DNA of 64,000 nucleotides, taken from Candidatus Thiodiazotropha sp. (ex Myrtea sp. 'scaly one' KF741663) (GTDB lineage: Bacteria > Pseudomonadota > Gammaproteobacteria > Chromatiales > Chromatiaceae). A model generated the notes under the pieces. It saw nothing but the letters and a program-made list of their open reading frames with translations, did not search any database and had not been told where the DNA came from. The stretch is taken from assembly GCA_025655555.1 (NCBI GenBank), contig JAHXIQ010000002.1, positions 372,001-436,000 on the forward strand, written 5' to 3'. Positions 37,610 to 47,172 of this stretch are shown here, piece after piece (the stretch's first letter is position 1; each line of letters starts with the position of its first letter). The translations under genes were made by a program, and so were the position numbers.

Positions 37610-37718
37610 CTACACTTGATTCAGAGTCGTGGGTTCTACCTCGCCATCTCTGCCTACTTGGTCACTTAGGGTTTTCACTTCCTTGTCTGTTCTCGATAAC
37701 CGTGGCAGAGTCCATGGA

Positions 37719-38690
37719 ATGTCATTAACCCATAATATCAATAAGATTCTTGCTTTTTTTCTCTTGCTTAGTCTCTCCATAGTTGGAGTTAGGGCGCAAC
37801 AAGCCGGGCATGCTCCACTCTCAGCGGAACAGATCGCCCAAGAGGTCTTCACTGCTGCCCACGGAGGATTGGTGGATAACGCCATCAGCCGTCGCGTGCG
37901 CAACGAAGTCGCCCTGGTGGTTAATCGCGCGCCCCGGGAGATGCGGGACCAGAGCCGGAGGCCGACCGTCCAGACTTTCGATACCTACGTCAACAACAAG
38001 CCCGAAGATCCGGCGGTTGAATCGATGCAGATGGCCATTCTCACCTCGGGCAAGACGCGAGACACCGGCGTTCTCTTCACCAGTTATTACGACAATGATC
38101 GACGATCGGTCATCTCCATGTGGCTCCCGGCCCTGCGTAAAATCCGGCGTATCAACGAGCCGGCCCATGAGGATGTCTGGTTCGGCACCAACCTGACCTA
38201 TGGCGAGTTGGTGTTGCGCCGTCCCGATGATGAGAGGCATGAACTGCTAGGTGAGGGCACCATGGAGGATTGTCTGGCGGTAATGACGCTGCAGCCCTGG
38301 GAGATAAGCCGCTATACCCGGGATCTGCCATCCTCTCAGTGTGGCCACAAGGGGAAGCCCGTCTACCGCCTCAAGAGCACCACGAAATTTCACAACTGGT
38401 GGTACGACTACCATGTCAGTGATATCGACAAGGAGACCTACGCCCTCTATAGAACCGTGTACTATAAGGGGGAAGAGAAGGTGAAGACGGTCTATATCGA
38501 CTGGCAGTCGCTGGAGCAACCGGATCCGCGTATCACTTATCCGCGTTATATCTATGCAATCACTCACGCAGACGGCAAGGATAGCCTGGTCTATGTACCC
38601 CGCAATACAATTTCGCTCAACGTGGACCTGCCGGACAGCTTCTGGTCTGAGGAGACGCTGCAGAACTATAAACGCATCAGGAAGCCATAG
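37719..38690 (+). CDS. Outer membrane lipoprotein-sorting protein-like (LolA-type fold)
   Basis: From the ATG at 37719, 323 aa. Residues 5-27 are a signal peptide (INKILAFFLLLSLSIVGVRA then QQ). The rest matches periplasmic proteins annotated as outer-membrane lipoprotein-sorting (LolA/LolB-like fold): FTSYYDNDRRSVISMWLPALRKIRRI, DVWFGTNLTYGELVLRRPDD and PVYRLKSTTKFHNWWYDYHV. The longer frame back to 37629 has no signal peptide at its start and is not favoured. It lies 18 bases before a large RND/MMPL exporter, so it probably accepts a lipid from that protein and carries it through the periplasm. The cargo is unknown. Confidence 0.82.
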   Translation: MSLTHNINKILAFFLLLSLSIVGVRAQQAGHAPLSAEQIAQEVFTAAHGGLVDNAISRRVRNEVALVVNRAPREMRDQSRRPTVQTFDTYVNNKPEDPAVESMQMAILTSGKTRDTGVLFTSYYDNDRRSVISMWLPALRKIRRINEPAHEDVWFGTNLTYGELVLRRPDDERHELLGEGTMEDCLAVMTLQPWEISRYTRDLPSSQCGHKGKPVYRLKSTTKFHNWWYDYHVSDIDKETYALYRTVYYKGEEKVKTVYIDWQSLEQPDPRITYPRYIYAITHADGKDSLVYVPRNTISLNVDLPDSFWSEETLQNYKRIRKP

Positions 38691-38708
38691 CGGCTCTTTT
38701 TAAAGTAG

Positions 38709-41582
38709 ATGGCTAAACGAGACTACGCGGATCTGTATGCCCGCTTCGTGATGAGACACCGCTGGACGGTGATCATCCTCTGTTTTGTCTCGACCATTTT
38801 GGCCGCATTTTACGTTGATAAAGTTAATTTGCGTAACGACCCGGATTCCCTGCTGCCCCTCTCCAACCGCTACATCGCAACCAATCTCTACAGTGAGATA
38901 ACCTACGGTATGGGCAACCTGATGGTCTGGGGTATGAAGGTAAAGCAGGGGGACGTCTACCAGCCTTGGTTTATCAACATGGTGCATCAGTTCTATCGGG
39001 ACGTCAGCGCTCTGGACTATGCCAACAGTAGCAATTTCGTCGGTCTGCCTTCACCTATGCTGCGCAACATAGGCGTTGATCGCGGCGGTAGTCTTGATTT
39101 CAGTCGTCTGCTGCCAGCCAACGGCCTCTCTCAAAACCCCATGGAGCAGCACCGTCAGCTTGCGTATCTGCGTGAAGGATTAGAGAAGCATCTGGTGCTG
39201 CAGGCCTTGCTGCTCTACTACGAGGATGCCACCGGCAGCAAGTGTGAGATGGTGGGTCCGGACGGGCAGATCAGTAACGCTTCCATGGCTCGTCTGCACC
39301 GTCAGTGCAGGCCGATGGGTACCTTCATCATCGGTGACTTCAGCAACGAGCTGAAACAGAACCACCTGGCATGGATCGCCGACATGAAGGCGCTGATGGC
39401 TGACTACGAGGCTCGCTATGGGGACCGGGTTGAATTCACCATATCCGGAGAGCCCTACTTCCTCGCCTCTATGGTTCAGGAGCTTGAGGACAAGGCCTGG
39501 TTGTTCGGGATCTCATTGCTGATTATTTTGTTGATTCTCTGGTATGAGTTTCGGCATTGGAGCTGTGCTGTATTGCCGCTTATGGGTGTCGGCATGACCA
39601 TTGTGCTGACGCTGGGGCTGATGGGTTTCACCCAATTCAAATTGACCACCATGATGGCCCTGACGCCGATGCTGCTGTTGGCCATCGGCATCGGCCACTC
39701 CATGCAGATTACCCGTCGCTTCATGCAGGAGCTGGGCAGCAGCGGTGATGCAGAGCAGGCGGCATATCAGTCGATACGCCATACTATTGTGCCGGCGGCG
39801 CTCTCCATCGGCACCGACCTGCATGGCTTTTTCGCCATCTCCTTTGTCGATATCTCCTTCTACAAGGCCTACGCTTATTTTGGCATCTTCGGTATGTCGA
39901 CCCTGATACTGACCACCACAACATTGATTCCGCTGTTGTTGGCGGCTTTTCCACCAAAAATCAAACAGCGCGAATACGAGCGCCAGTGGGAGAGCCGCGT
40001 GGCCTCCGGTATCACCAATCTGATTACCGGCCCGTTCAAATGGGTACCGGTTGTTACCGTGATTCTTGTCTGGACGGCTTCGGCATACTACGCAGAAGTG
40101 GGCCAGGGGTTTTCCGCGCTGATGGCCGGCGAGGCAGGCAGGGATGACCCCGAAGTGGCCCGCATTCAGGACGAATTCGACATCATGCCGGGGGTAGAGA
40201 AGGGTATCCACTATCCCCGTGCAGCCTTTAAAGATTACTACATCCTGGGAGAAATCCTGGGGCGTGGCGGTGAAGTCCGACCGATCGCCGATCTGGAGAC
40301 CCTCTCGCGATTGATGCCCGGCGTTATCACAGCCAATCTGCTGATTCGTTCCAAAGCCGGGACTCTGCCACCCTGTGGATTGGATGCCTGGGATCGTGTG
40401 GGTAATCGGTTGCTCGGTCCTGACCAATGCTACGACGAGCAGGACGACCCACCCCAGGGCATCTATAACAATGCGAAAGTGTTGAGCGCCTTGTCCACAT
40501 TTGAAGACTGGCTACGCGCCCACCCAAATATCGGATACACCATCTCCTACGTACAGTTCGTCAAGACCTTGAACATGATTCTCAACGCGCCGCCCATGGA
40601 GAGTCCGCTGGCGCATATGAATCTCTATGCCATCCCGACCCTGGATCATATGCAACGACACCCCTATGCCTACCGTCCCGCAGCGAACTACGGTTATCTA
40701 CCTGATCCGGATGAGACGGTGCAGCTCTATAACGGCATGCTGGCGACCGGTGCGGGTGCGGGAGAGCTCGACAGCTTCGTCAATACCCGGAATTGGGACG
40801 AAGGGATCATCGTCGGTTTCGTTAACACAATGGATCCAGTGGAGACCCACCGAACTGTCGTCGATATCCAAAACTATATTAAGGCGCACCAGAATGACCC
40901 CGGAATGGATCAGGTACGGATCGGTGTGGCAGGGGGTGAGACCATTCAGCTTCCCGGGGATGAGGGGCGCGCCATCACTACGGGTGACAGTATCCCTGGT
41001 AAGGCGGCGATTGGTGGCTTTCTCGGCGTCACCGAAGCGACCCGTGATGTCGCCTTCAAGGAGTGGCTCAATGCCCCGGTGGCCACCTCGGTGACCGTCT
41101 TCATCATGACCCTGCTGATGTTCCGCTCATGGATGATCGCTTTTATCCTGATTAACCTCTGTTTCATCACACTGATGACCCAGTACGGCCTTGGCGCCTA
41201 CATGTCATCCATTGGCGAATGGTCGGCTAACCTGGCTTTTCACGTACAGGTGGCTCTGAGTATTGCCATGGGGTTGGGCGTCGACTACGGCGTCTATATG
41301 GTCTCAAGACTGCGGGAGGAGTATGCGGCAAACGGCGGTGTCTGGAAGCCTGCCCTGCGAACGACGCTGGCCACCACCGGTTCGGCAATTATCATTTCCA
41401 TGGTGGTCTTGTTGAGTAGCTTCATCCCCCTCATGAATACCGAGCTGGCCAACCTTTGGTCAGTCAGTCTCTACATTTCAGAAGCACTGATTATGGATGT
41501 CTTTATTGCTTTGATGGTGTTACCGCTGATGGTCTACTGGTTACGGCCCAGGTTTGTTTTTCCTGGGCAGCGGGGTGGTTAA
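38709..41582 (+). CDS. RND superfamily (MMPL domain) exporter
   Basis: A 957-aa membrane protein built as two MMPL repeats. Helix 1 is at residues 18-37, then comes a periplasmic loop to about 235 with FTISGEPYFLASMVQEL before the helix bundle at 235-420 (LLAIGIGHSMQITRRFMQE). A second large loop spans about 440-760. A second bundle at 770-945 contains VALSIAMGLGVDYGVYMVSRLREEY, the sterol-sensing-type signature. No adaptor or outer-membrane channel gene is adjacent. With the LolA-like partner it is likely a lipid or lipoprotein transporter to the outer membrane. Confidence 0.87.
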   Translation: MAKRDYADLYARFVMRHRWTVIILCFVSTILAAFYVDKVNLRNDPDSLLPLSNRYIATNLYSEITYGMGNLMVWGMKVKQGDVYQPWFINMVHQFYRDVSALDYANSSNFVGLPSPMLRNIGVDRGGSLDFSRLLPANGLSQNPMEQHRQLAYLREGLEKHLVLQALLLYYEDATGSKCEMVGPDGQISNASMARLHRQCRPMGTFIIGDFSNELKQNHLAWIADMKALMADYEARYGDRVEFTISGEPYFLASMVQELEDKAWLFGISLLIILLILWYEFRHWSCAVLPLMGVGMTIVLTLGLMGFTQFKLTTMMALTPMLLLAIGIGHSMQITRRFMQELGSSGDAEQAAYQSIRHTIVPAALSIGTDLHGFFAISFVDISFYKAYAYFGIFGMSTLILTTTTLIPLLLAAFPPKIKQREYERQWESRVASGITNLITGPFKWVPVVTVILVWTASAYYAEVGQGFSALMAGEAGRDDPEVARIQDEFDIMPGVEKGIHYPRAAFKDYYILGEILGRGGEVRPIADLETLSRLMPGVITANLLIRSKAGTLPPCGLDAWDRVGNRLLGPDQCYDEQDDPPQGIYNNAKVLSALSTFEDWLRAHPNIGYTISYVQFVKTLNMILNAPPMESPLAHMNLYAIPTLDHMQRHPYAYRPAANYGYLPDPDETVQLYNGMLATGAGAGELDSFVNTRNWDEGIIVGFVNTMDPVETHRTVVDIQNYIKAHQNDPGMDQVRIGVAGGETIQLPGDEGRAITTGDSIPGKAAIGGFLGVTEATRDVAFKEWLNAPVATSVTVFIMTLLMFRSWMIAFILINLCFITLMTQYGLGAYMSSIGEWSANLAFHVQVALSIAMGLGVDYGVYMVSRLREEYAANGGVWKPALRTTLATTGSAIIISMVVLLSSFIPLMNTELANLWSVSLYISEALIMDVFIALMVLPLMVYWLRPRFVFPGQRGG

Positions 41583-41905
41583 AAAGATAAGCAAGGAATG
41601 AGTGGCTCATCAATCAGGTATACACCATCATCATTAGGCATCACTGCTTTGAGTTGCTCTTTTGAAAAACAGGTGGTTTCCAAAAAAGAATCAAAAAAAT
41701 CTCGAATGGTTATCTTATAGCGCTGCCGCGCACAGCGTGCTTAATACCGGTGCAGGGCTACTCATAGAGTCTAGAATAGGCAACTTACTGCTCCAGTTTT
41801 TCTGTGAAAGTTATATTCGTGCCGAAAGGAGAGATTTAATGGAATTAATAGGAAATCGATATGGGTAGGACTATGATTTAACCAATACTTAAGATAATAA
41901 CGACT
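41583..41905 (+). other. Intergenic region, possible small ORF
   Basis: 323 bases between the RND gene and the diguanylate cyclase gene. The only frame of note is 41662-41868 (68 aa, TTG start, no good ribosome site). It is basic and resembles nothing I know, and I do not count it as a gene. No terminator with a U-tract was found. A promoter for the cyclase gene should lie here but is not clear. Confidence 0.4.
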
Positions 41906-43405
41906 ATGATCTTCCGATCACGCTACCGCTATCTCATCATTTTCCTGATTTTTACGATCTTAACCCCGTTATTGTTTTGGAGTAGTGCCCATTTCACCCG
42001 CCAGCAAGGACTGACTGAGCTGGCCGCCGACACCGAAAACGATCTGATGCTGTTTGCTCGACAATTGGAGCAGCGGCTCATTGGTTATGATCATCTCTCA
42101 GGATCGATCTCCACCAGCCGCCAGATCCTAGCCGCACTGCGAAATCCCCATGACAAGGTGTTGGTCAGTACGGTGAATCAGTACCTCGAAGCACTGAACG
42201 AAGAAGTGCATGCCAACGCTATCTATGTGATGGACTTGGAAGGGAATACGCTGGCCGCGAGTAATTGGCAGTTGAAGAAGTCATTCGTCGGTAAGAACTA
42301 CAGTTTTCGTCCCTATTTCCAACTTGCGATAGAGGGCTTGCCGGGGCGGGATGTGGCAGTGGGTGCTACGTCCGGTGTGCTGGGGTACTACGTGGCCCGG
42401 CCGGTACTCGATGATGATCAGATCGTAGGTGTGGTTGTGGTCAAGGTGACATTGGAAGAGATGCGGCTATTGTTCGCAGATCTGGATCTGCGCCTGCTGG
42501 TGGCGGATCGGGATGGAGTGATCTTTCTCGCGAGTCATGACAGTTGGCGATTTAAGACCCTGCGGCCGGTGACGTCGTCAAAGCATGAAGCGATTCGGCA
42601 GGTCAGGCGCTATGCCGATGAGCCATTGCTACTCTGGCCCATAGAGGAAGTGGAAGACTGGAATGGGGTGTCGAAGCTGGTCATCCTGGATGATGGGGAG
42701 GAATACCTAAGCCAGGCTACCCTGCTTTTGTCCCGCGGGTGGGAGATGCACGTCTTTAAACCCACGTATGAGGTAGATGAGCATGTCTACTTCGCCATGG
42801 TTGTGAGCGGTCTGGTGAGCGCGCTTGCGCTGTTGCTGGTACTGTTCCTGATGCAGCGGTACGACTATTTGCAGGATCTCAGAGAGGCGGCGATTCATGA
42901 TTACCTCACCGGACTCTATACCCGGCGCTATATGCAAGATGCGGCTCGGGCACAGATCAGTCGAATAAACCGGGGTCAGATCAATAATTTCTCTGCGGCG
43001 ATGATCGATATCGACCATTTCAAGCAAGTCAATGATCAGTATGGGCATCGTGCCGGTGATCAAGTGCTACGTGCGGTTGGCAAGGCAATCTCCTCAGAGA
43101 TCCGGCGTGGCGATATCCCGGTGCGATATGGAGGCGAAGAGTTCCTCGTCATCATCAATACTCACAGCGACTGCGACGCGAGTCAAACGGTACGCCGAAT
43201 CCTGGGTCGTATCAAAACCATGCATTTTCGAGGGGCCATCAGGAAACTCAATATCACCGCCAGTGCAGGAATCGCCCATTATCGACAGGATGAGACCTTG
43301 GAGGATCTACTGCATCGGGCCGATGAGTTGCTCTATCGTGCAAAGCAGGATGGACGCGACCGCTTTTACGATGACGAGTGCGATATGCCGAAAGAATCAC
43401 AATGA
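41906..43405 (+). CDS. Membrane Cache-domain diguanylate cyclase
   Basis: A 499-aa protein. A membrane helix (residues 9-29) is followed by a periplasmic double-Cache-like sensor (about 35-285, with NAIYVMDLEGNTLAASNW and YYVARPVLDDDQIVGVVVVKV). A second helix is near 292-312 (VVSGLVSALALLLVLFLM), and a GGDEF domain spans about 335-495. The active site reads GGEEF (in VRYGGEEFLVII) and the DIDHFKQVNDQYGH block is intact. An RRGD five residues before it is the product-inhibition I-site, so the enzyme should make c-di-GMP and be feedback controlled. It overlaps the binding-protein gene by 4 bases. Confidence 0.92.
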   Translation: MIFRSRYRYLIIFLIFTILTPLLFWSSAHFTRQQGLTELAADTENDLMLFARQLEQRLIGYDHLSGSISTSRQILAALRNPHDKVLVSTVNQYLEALNEEVHANAIYVMDLEGNTLAASNWQLKKSFVGKNYSFRPYFQLAIEGLPGRDVAVGATSGVLGYYVARPVLDDDQIVGVVVVKVTLEEMRLLFADLDLRLLVADRDGVIFLASHDSWRFKTLRPVTSSKHEAIRQVRRYADEPLLLWPIEEVEDWNGVSKLVILDDGEEYLSQATLLLSRGWEMHVFKPTYEVDEHVYFAMVVSGLVSALALLLVLFLMQRYDYLQDLREAAIHDYLTGLYTRRYMQDAARAQISRINRGQINNFSAAMIDIDHFKQVNDQYGHRAGDQVLRAVGKAISSEIRRGDIPVRYGGEEFLVIINTHSDCDASQTVRRILGRIKTMHFRGAIRKLNITASAGIAHYRQDETLEDLLHRADELLYRAKQDGRDRFYDDECDMPKESQ

Positions 43406-44403
43406 AACCAATTTTTCCTCTTTTCATTCTGATGCTCTGGGTACCGGCATTGCTGGCAGGCGAGCCGTTGGTGATCTATGGCTCACGTCAACAATCTCTC
43501 ATGGAACCGTTGCTGCTGGCCTATCGTGAAGCGCAAGGTGTGGAGGTGCGTTATGTACAGGAGAAATCCGTTCCGCTCTTAAAACGTTTAGCCGATGAAG
43601 GAGAGAATTCACCTGCTGACCTATTGCTGACGGCCGATATCGGTGTACTGGAAGCAGCACGCGAAAAGGGTCTTTTACAAGCCAGGCAATCGGCCTTGCT
43701 GAGCAGCTTGATACCGGCCAAGTATCGAGACTCTCAAGGATACTGGTTTGGTCTGTCTTTGCGTGCGCGAATGATCGTTTATGCGCCAGGCCGGATGGCG
43801 CATGACTCCCTGCGAGGCTATAGAGACCTGGCAGCACCGGTACTGCGGGGCAGAGTCTGTATACGTTCATTGTCCCATGTCTACAACCAGTCATTTATTG
43901 CCGGGCTGCTAGCCCGATGGGGGGAAGCACGCACCCGTGAATGGTTGCACAGATTGGCAGATAATCTCGCCAAGCCATCGCAGGGCGGCGATCGGGATCA
44001 GATTCGTGCTGTAGCAGAGGGAGAGTGCGATGTGGCTGTGGTTAACAGCTACTACTACGCCATGATGCTAAACGGTGAAGATGAGAAGGATCGAAAAATT
44101 GCAGAGCGGGTAGCATTGCTGTGGCCCGATGAGGGCGTGCATGTCAATATCAGTGGCGGTGGAGTCACCCGTTTCTCACATCACCCCCAGCTGGCCGTAG
44201 ATTTTCTGGAGTTTCTGACCAGCTTCGACAGTCAGCGGCTTTTCGCAGAATTAAATCAGGAGTATCCGGTTGTGTCCGGCGTGCCGGTATCGCATGCTTT
44301 AATGCGGCTCGGGGCATTCGAGGCCGATTATCGTCCGTTGACCCTGATTGCCCGTCAGCGACAGATGGCATCCGATTTGATACAAGAGCTAGTGGTACCG
44401 TAG
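43402..44403 (+). CDS. Extracellular iron(III)-type solute-binding protein
   Basis: A 333-aa periplasmic protein. The ATG at 43402 overlaps the cyclase stop (ATGA) and opens a signal peptide, KPIFPLFILMLWVPALLAG. It then reads LVIYGSRQQSLMEPLLLAYRE, ADLLLTADIGVLEAA, VCIRSLSHVYNQSF and CDVAVVNSYYYAMML. The last of these holds the paired tyrosines that bind Fe(III) in the FbpA/FutA family. No permease or ATPase follows, so it is an orphan. It may feed a distant iron transporter or act as a ligand-bound partner for the Cache-GGDEF protein. Confidence 0.85.
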   Translation: MKPIFPLFILMLWVPALLAGEPLVIYGSRQQSLMEPLLLAYREAQGVEVRYVQEKSVPLLKRLADEGENSPADLLLTADIGVLEAAREKGLLQARQSALLSSLIPAKYRDSQGYWFGLSLRARMIVYAPGRMAHDSLRGYRDLAAPVLRGRVCIRSLSHVYNQSFIAGLLARWGEARTREWLHRLADNLAKPSQGGDRDQIRAVAEGECDVAVVNSYYYAMMLNGEDEKDRKIAERVALLWPDEGVHVNISGGGVTRFSHHPQLAVDFLEFLTSFDSQRLFAELNQEYPVVSGVPVSHALMRLGAFEADYRPLTLIARQRQMASDLIQELVVP

Positions 44404-44543
44404 CTACGCAGGATTACGGGTCGATGATTTTTGTGCACCCTCAGGCTGAAAAAGATGATTGGCCACAGTTAGCTGAGCGATTTTTAACAGGTCATCCGGG
44501 ATGTCATTGCCGGTAAAAAAGCCTTCCCTGGCAACATGACGAA

Positions 44544-46166
44544 TCAGATATTCTCCGGCTCCATTTTAATTGCGCCGCAGGGGCATTCAGCAGCGCACAT
44601 GCCGCAACCCTTACAGTAGTCGTACTTGACCTCGAAACGATTCCCGGGACCCAGTTTCGTGATCGCGTTATCAGGACAGACACCGTAGCAGTTGTCGCAC
44701 TCGAAGCAATTGCCACAAGACATACAGCGGCGCGCCTCGTAGGCGGCATTCACCTCATCCAGGTCGCCCACCACTTCGGCGAAACCACTCTGTCGTCGTA
44801 CAATATCGAGCATCGGTCTGACGGTGCGGGGGGCATCGGAGTAGTACCAAGTGTTCATCTTGCCGATATCCACAATTTCGTGCTTCTCGGGCTTTTCATA
44901 TGTCTCTTTCTTGAGCCAGGCGTCAATACTACGGGCGGCATGCTTGCCATGACCGATAGCGGTGGTCACCGTCCGGGCGGAGGGCACCATGTCGCCACCG
45001 GCAAAAATGCCTTCGGCGCCGGTCTGCATCTGGCGGTTGACCTGTATTGCATCTGCCTCAACTGTGACACCTGCCAATGATTCCACCAGAGCAGTCTCCA
45101 CGTTTTGGCCCAAGGCTTGAACCACCACATCAGCATCGAAGGGTTCGAACTGGCCCGATGGTTGAGGCCACTGCTCCTCACCATCGATCATCTGCTCTAG
45201 CTTCAGGCTGCCATCCTGGATCTCCCGGATCGCCTTAAGAGGTAGGATCTCCACACCCTCTTCCAATGCTTCCAGGATCTCCATCTCATGGGCCGGCATT
45301 TTCTCCCTTGCCTCGTAGACGATCAGGGTGACCTGGGTTGCACCCATGCGGATGGCAGTACGGGCCACGTCGACGGCGGTATTGCCACCACCGTAGATCG
45401 CTACGCGTCCTCGTAGCTCCACGTGCTCTTCTTCCTCGACCGCACGCAGCAAACTGACCGCGTCGAGTACCGGTACGCTGTCGTCCGAGGGGATCTCGAC
45501 CCGTTTGGCATACTGAGCACCGATCGCGAGAAAGACCGCGTCGAAATCATGGGTCTCTTTAAAGCCCTGGATGTCGTCAATACGGGTATTGAGTACGATC
45601 TCAACCCCCATGGCTTCAATACGCTGGATTTCCGCCTTCAACTTCTCTCTGGGCATTCGATATTTTGGGATACCGTAACGCACCATGCCGCCGGCTTGGG
45701 CAGAGGCCTCATAAACGGTGACCTGGTGGCCGAAACGGCGCAGGTGGTAGGCGCAGGTGAGGCCGGCAGGTCCGGCTCCGACGATCATTACCCGCTTACC
45801 GGTATTCTGGCCAGGTTCGACTTTCCAACCCTGGCGCAGAGCCTGGTCACCCAGGAACCGCTCTACGGAGTTGATGCCTACTGCATCGTCTACGTGTACC
45901 CGGTTACAGGCTTTCTCACAAGGGTGGTAACAGACCCGTCCCATAACGGCGGGAAAAGGATTGTTGAGCATGATCTCCCGCCAAGCCTTCTCGTAGTGGC
46001 CCTCCTCACTGTGGTAGAGCCAATCCTGGATATTCTCACCTGCCGGGCAGGCGTTGTTACAGGGTGGCAGCCGGTCCAGGTAGACCGGTCGCTCGGTACG
46101 CCAGGAACCGGTTTTGTTGAGCAGGCTGCTGCCCACATCGAGGGTTATCGCAAAGGGTTTTTTCAT
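44544..46166 (-). CDS. NAD(P)-binding Fe-S oxidoreductase subunit (GltD-like, fused to 2x[4Fe-4S] domain)
   Basis: A 540-aa protein. The N-terminal Fe-S domain has CNNACPAG (near 36-43) and CYHPCEKAC. An FAD loop, GAGPAGLTCAYHL, lies near 130. An NAD(P) loop, YGGGNTAVDVARTAI, lies near 258. The C-terminal ferredoxin part carries CMSCGNCFECDNCYGVCP and CKGCGMCAAECPCG. This is the beta-subunit-like fold of NADPH glutamate synthase with an added PorD-like tail. As last gene of the porGAB cluster (2-base gap) it should link the oxidoreductase to NAD(P)H or bring ferredoxin-level electrons. Confidence 0.9.
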   Translation of the reverse strand: MKKPFAITLDVGSSLLNKTGSWRTERPVYLDRLPPCNNACPAGENIQDWLYHSEEGHYEKAWREIMLNNPFPAVMGRVCYHPCEKACNRVHVDDAVGINSVERFLGDQALRQGWKVEPGQNTGKRVMIVGAGPAGLTCAYHLRRFGHQVTVYEASAQAGGMVRYGIPKYRMPREKLKAEIQRIEAMGVEIVLNTRIDDIQGFKETHDFDAVFLAIGAQYAKRVEIPSDDSVPVLDAVSLLRAVEEEEHVELRGRVAIYGGGNTAVDVARTAIRMGATQVTLIVYEAREKMPAHEMEILEALEEGVEILPLKAIREIQDGSLKLEQMIDGEEQWPQPSGQFEPFDADVVVQALGQNVETALVESLAGVTVEADAIQVNRQMQTGAEGIFAGGDMVPSARTVTTAIGHGKHAARSIDAWLKKETYEKPEKHEIVDIGKMNTWYYSDAPRTVRPMLDIVRRQSGFAEVVGDLDEVNAAYEARRCMSCGNCFECDNCYGVCPDNAITKLGPGNRFEVKYDYCKGCGMCAAECPCGAIKMEPENI

Positions 46167-46168
46167 GC

Positions 46169-47161
46169 TTAGTCTCCCTGCTCGTCAATGAGGCTGAAGC
46201 GACGGATATTCCGATCCGCCACCGCCTGGAGTTGGGCGAGCTGTGTCTCGTTCTTCAGGGTGTGGGCGAAGCGGCGCTGCAGCCTGAGGTAGTCGGAAAC
46301 CGGCACCTTGCGGCGGATCTTGGTAGAGGTGGTGATCTCACCATACTCCGCCTCGAACAGCGGATAGAGTCCGCTCTCCACTGCCAGCCGGGCGATCCTC
46401 ACCGTATCTGCGGGCTTGGAGCCCCAGCCCAGGGGGCAGGGCACGAACACCTGGATGTAGCGAGCGCCTCGCAAGGACATTGCTTTCTCCACCTTGGCCT
46501 CCAGATCATGTAGCCGGTCCACGCTGGCGGTGGCCACATAGGGGATGCCGTGGGCCATGGCGATCAGGGGTACGTTCTTGCCCTTGTCGAAATCGGCGCC
46601 GGGTTCCGGCCCCACCGGCATGGTGGTGGCGGTGCGTGCCGAGCCGGGTGTGGCGGAGGAGCGCTGTACCCCGGTGTTCATATAAGCTTGGTTGTCGTAA
46701 CAGATATAGAGCACGTCGTCGTTACGCTCGAACATGCCGGAGAGGGCGCCGAAACCGATGTCGGTGGTGCCCCCGTCGCCGCCCTGGGCGATGACCCGCA
46801 CATGATCCCGTCCCTTGACCCGCATGGCCGCAGCGATGCCGGTGGCGACGGAGGGGGCGTTACCGAACAGGGAGTGCATCCAGGGGATACGCCAGGCCGA
46901 TTCCGGGTAGGGGGTGGTGAAGACCTCCAGACAGCCGGTGGCGTTTGCGGCGATCAGCTGATTATTGGTTGCGCGCATGGCAGCATCTATCGCGTATCTC
47001 GCGCCCAGGGCTTCGCCACATCCCTGACAGGCACGGTGGCCGGAGTCGAGGGAGTTGGAGCGGTCCATGGTGGCTTGTACCGTACGATGAGTCTCGTCAA
47101 GCAGGCGGTTGCCCACTGTGAGGGTACCGGTCTGATAAAATTTCACTTGTTGATGTGGCAT
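46169..47161 (-). CDS. porB: Pyruvate:ferredoxin oxidoreductase, beta subunit (TPP-binding)
   Basis: A 330-aa thiamine diphosphate subunit. RACQGCGEALGARYAID near 42-58 has the CxxC cluster ligands. AQGGDGGTTDIGFGALSG with CYDNQAYMNTGVQRS near 160-185 is the TPP/Mg site (GDGx...NxxYMNTG). ATPGSARTATTMP follows, as in pyruvate rather than 2-oxoglutarate enzymes. It is the catalytic half that decarboxylates the 2-oxoacid. It sits between the alpha-subunit gene and the NAD(P) subunit gene. Confidence 0.92.
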   Translation of the reverse strand: MPHQQVKFYQTGTLTVGNRLLDETHRTVQATMDRSNSLDSGHRACQGCGEALGARYAIDAAMRATNNQLIAANATGCLEVFTTPYPESAWRIPWMHSLFGNAPSVATGIAAAMRVKGRDHVRVIAQGGDGGTTDIGFGALSGMFERNDDVLYICYDNQAYMNTGVQRSSATPGSARTATTMPVGPEPGADFDKGKNVPLIAMAHGIPYVATASVDRLHDLEAKVEKAMSLRGARYIQVFVPCPLGWGSKPADTVRIARLAVESGLYPLFEAEYGEITTSTKIRRKVPVSDYLRLQRRFAHTLKNETQLAQLQAVADRNIRRFSLIDEQGD

Positions 47162-47172
47162 GACGTTCCTCC

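Noticed and set aside
39513-40427. 304-codon frame antisense to the RND exporter
   Set aside because: Shadow of the strongly coding plus-strand gene; no ribosome site and low-complexity composition.
41662-41868. 68-codon TTG frame between the RND exporter and the diguanylate cyclase
   Set aside because: No good ribosome site and no known pattern; kept only as a note in the intergenic entry.
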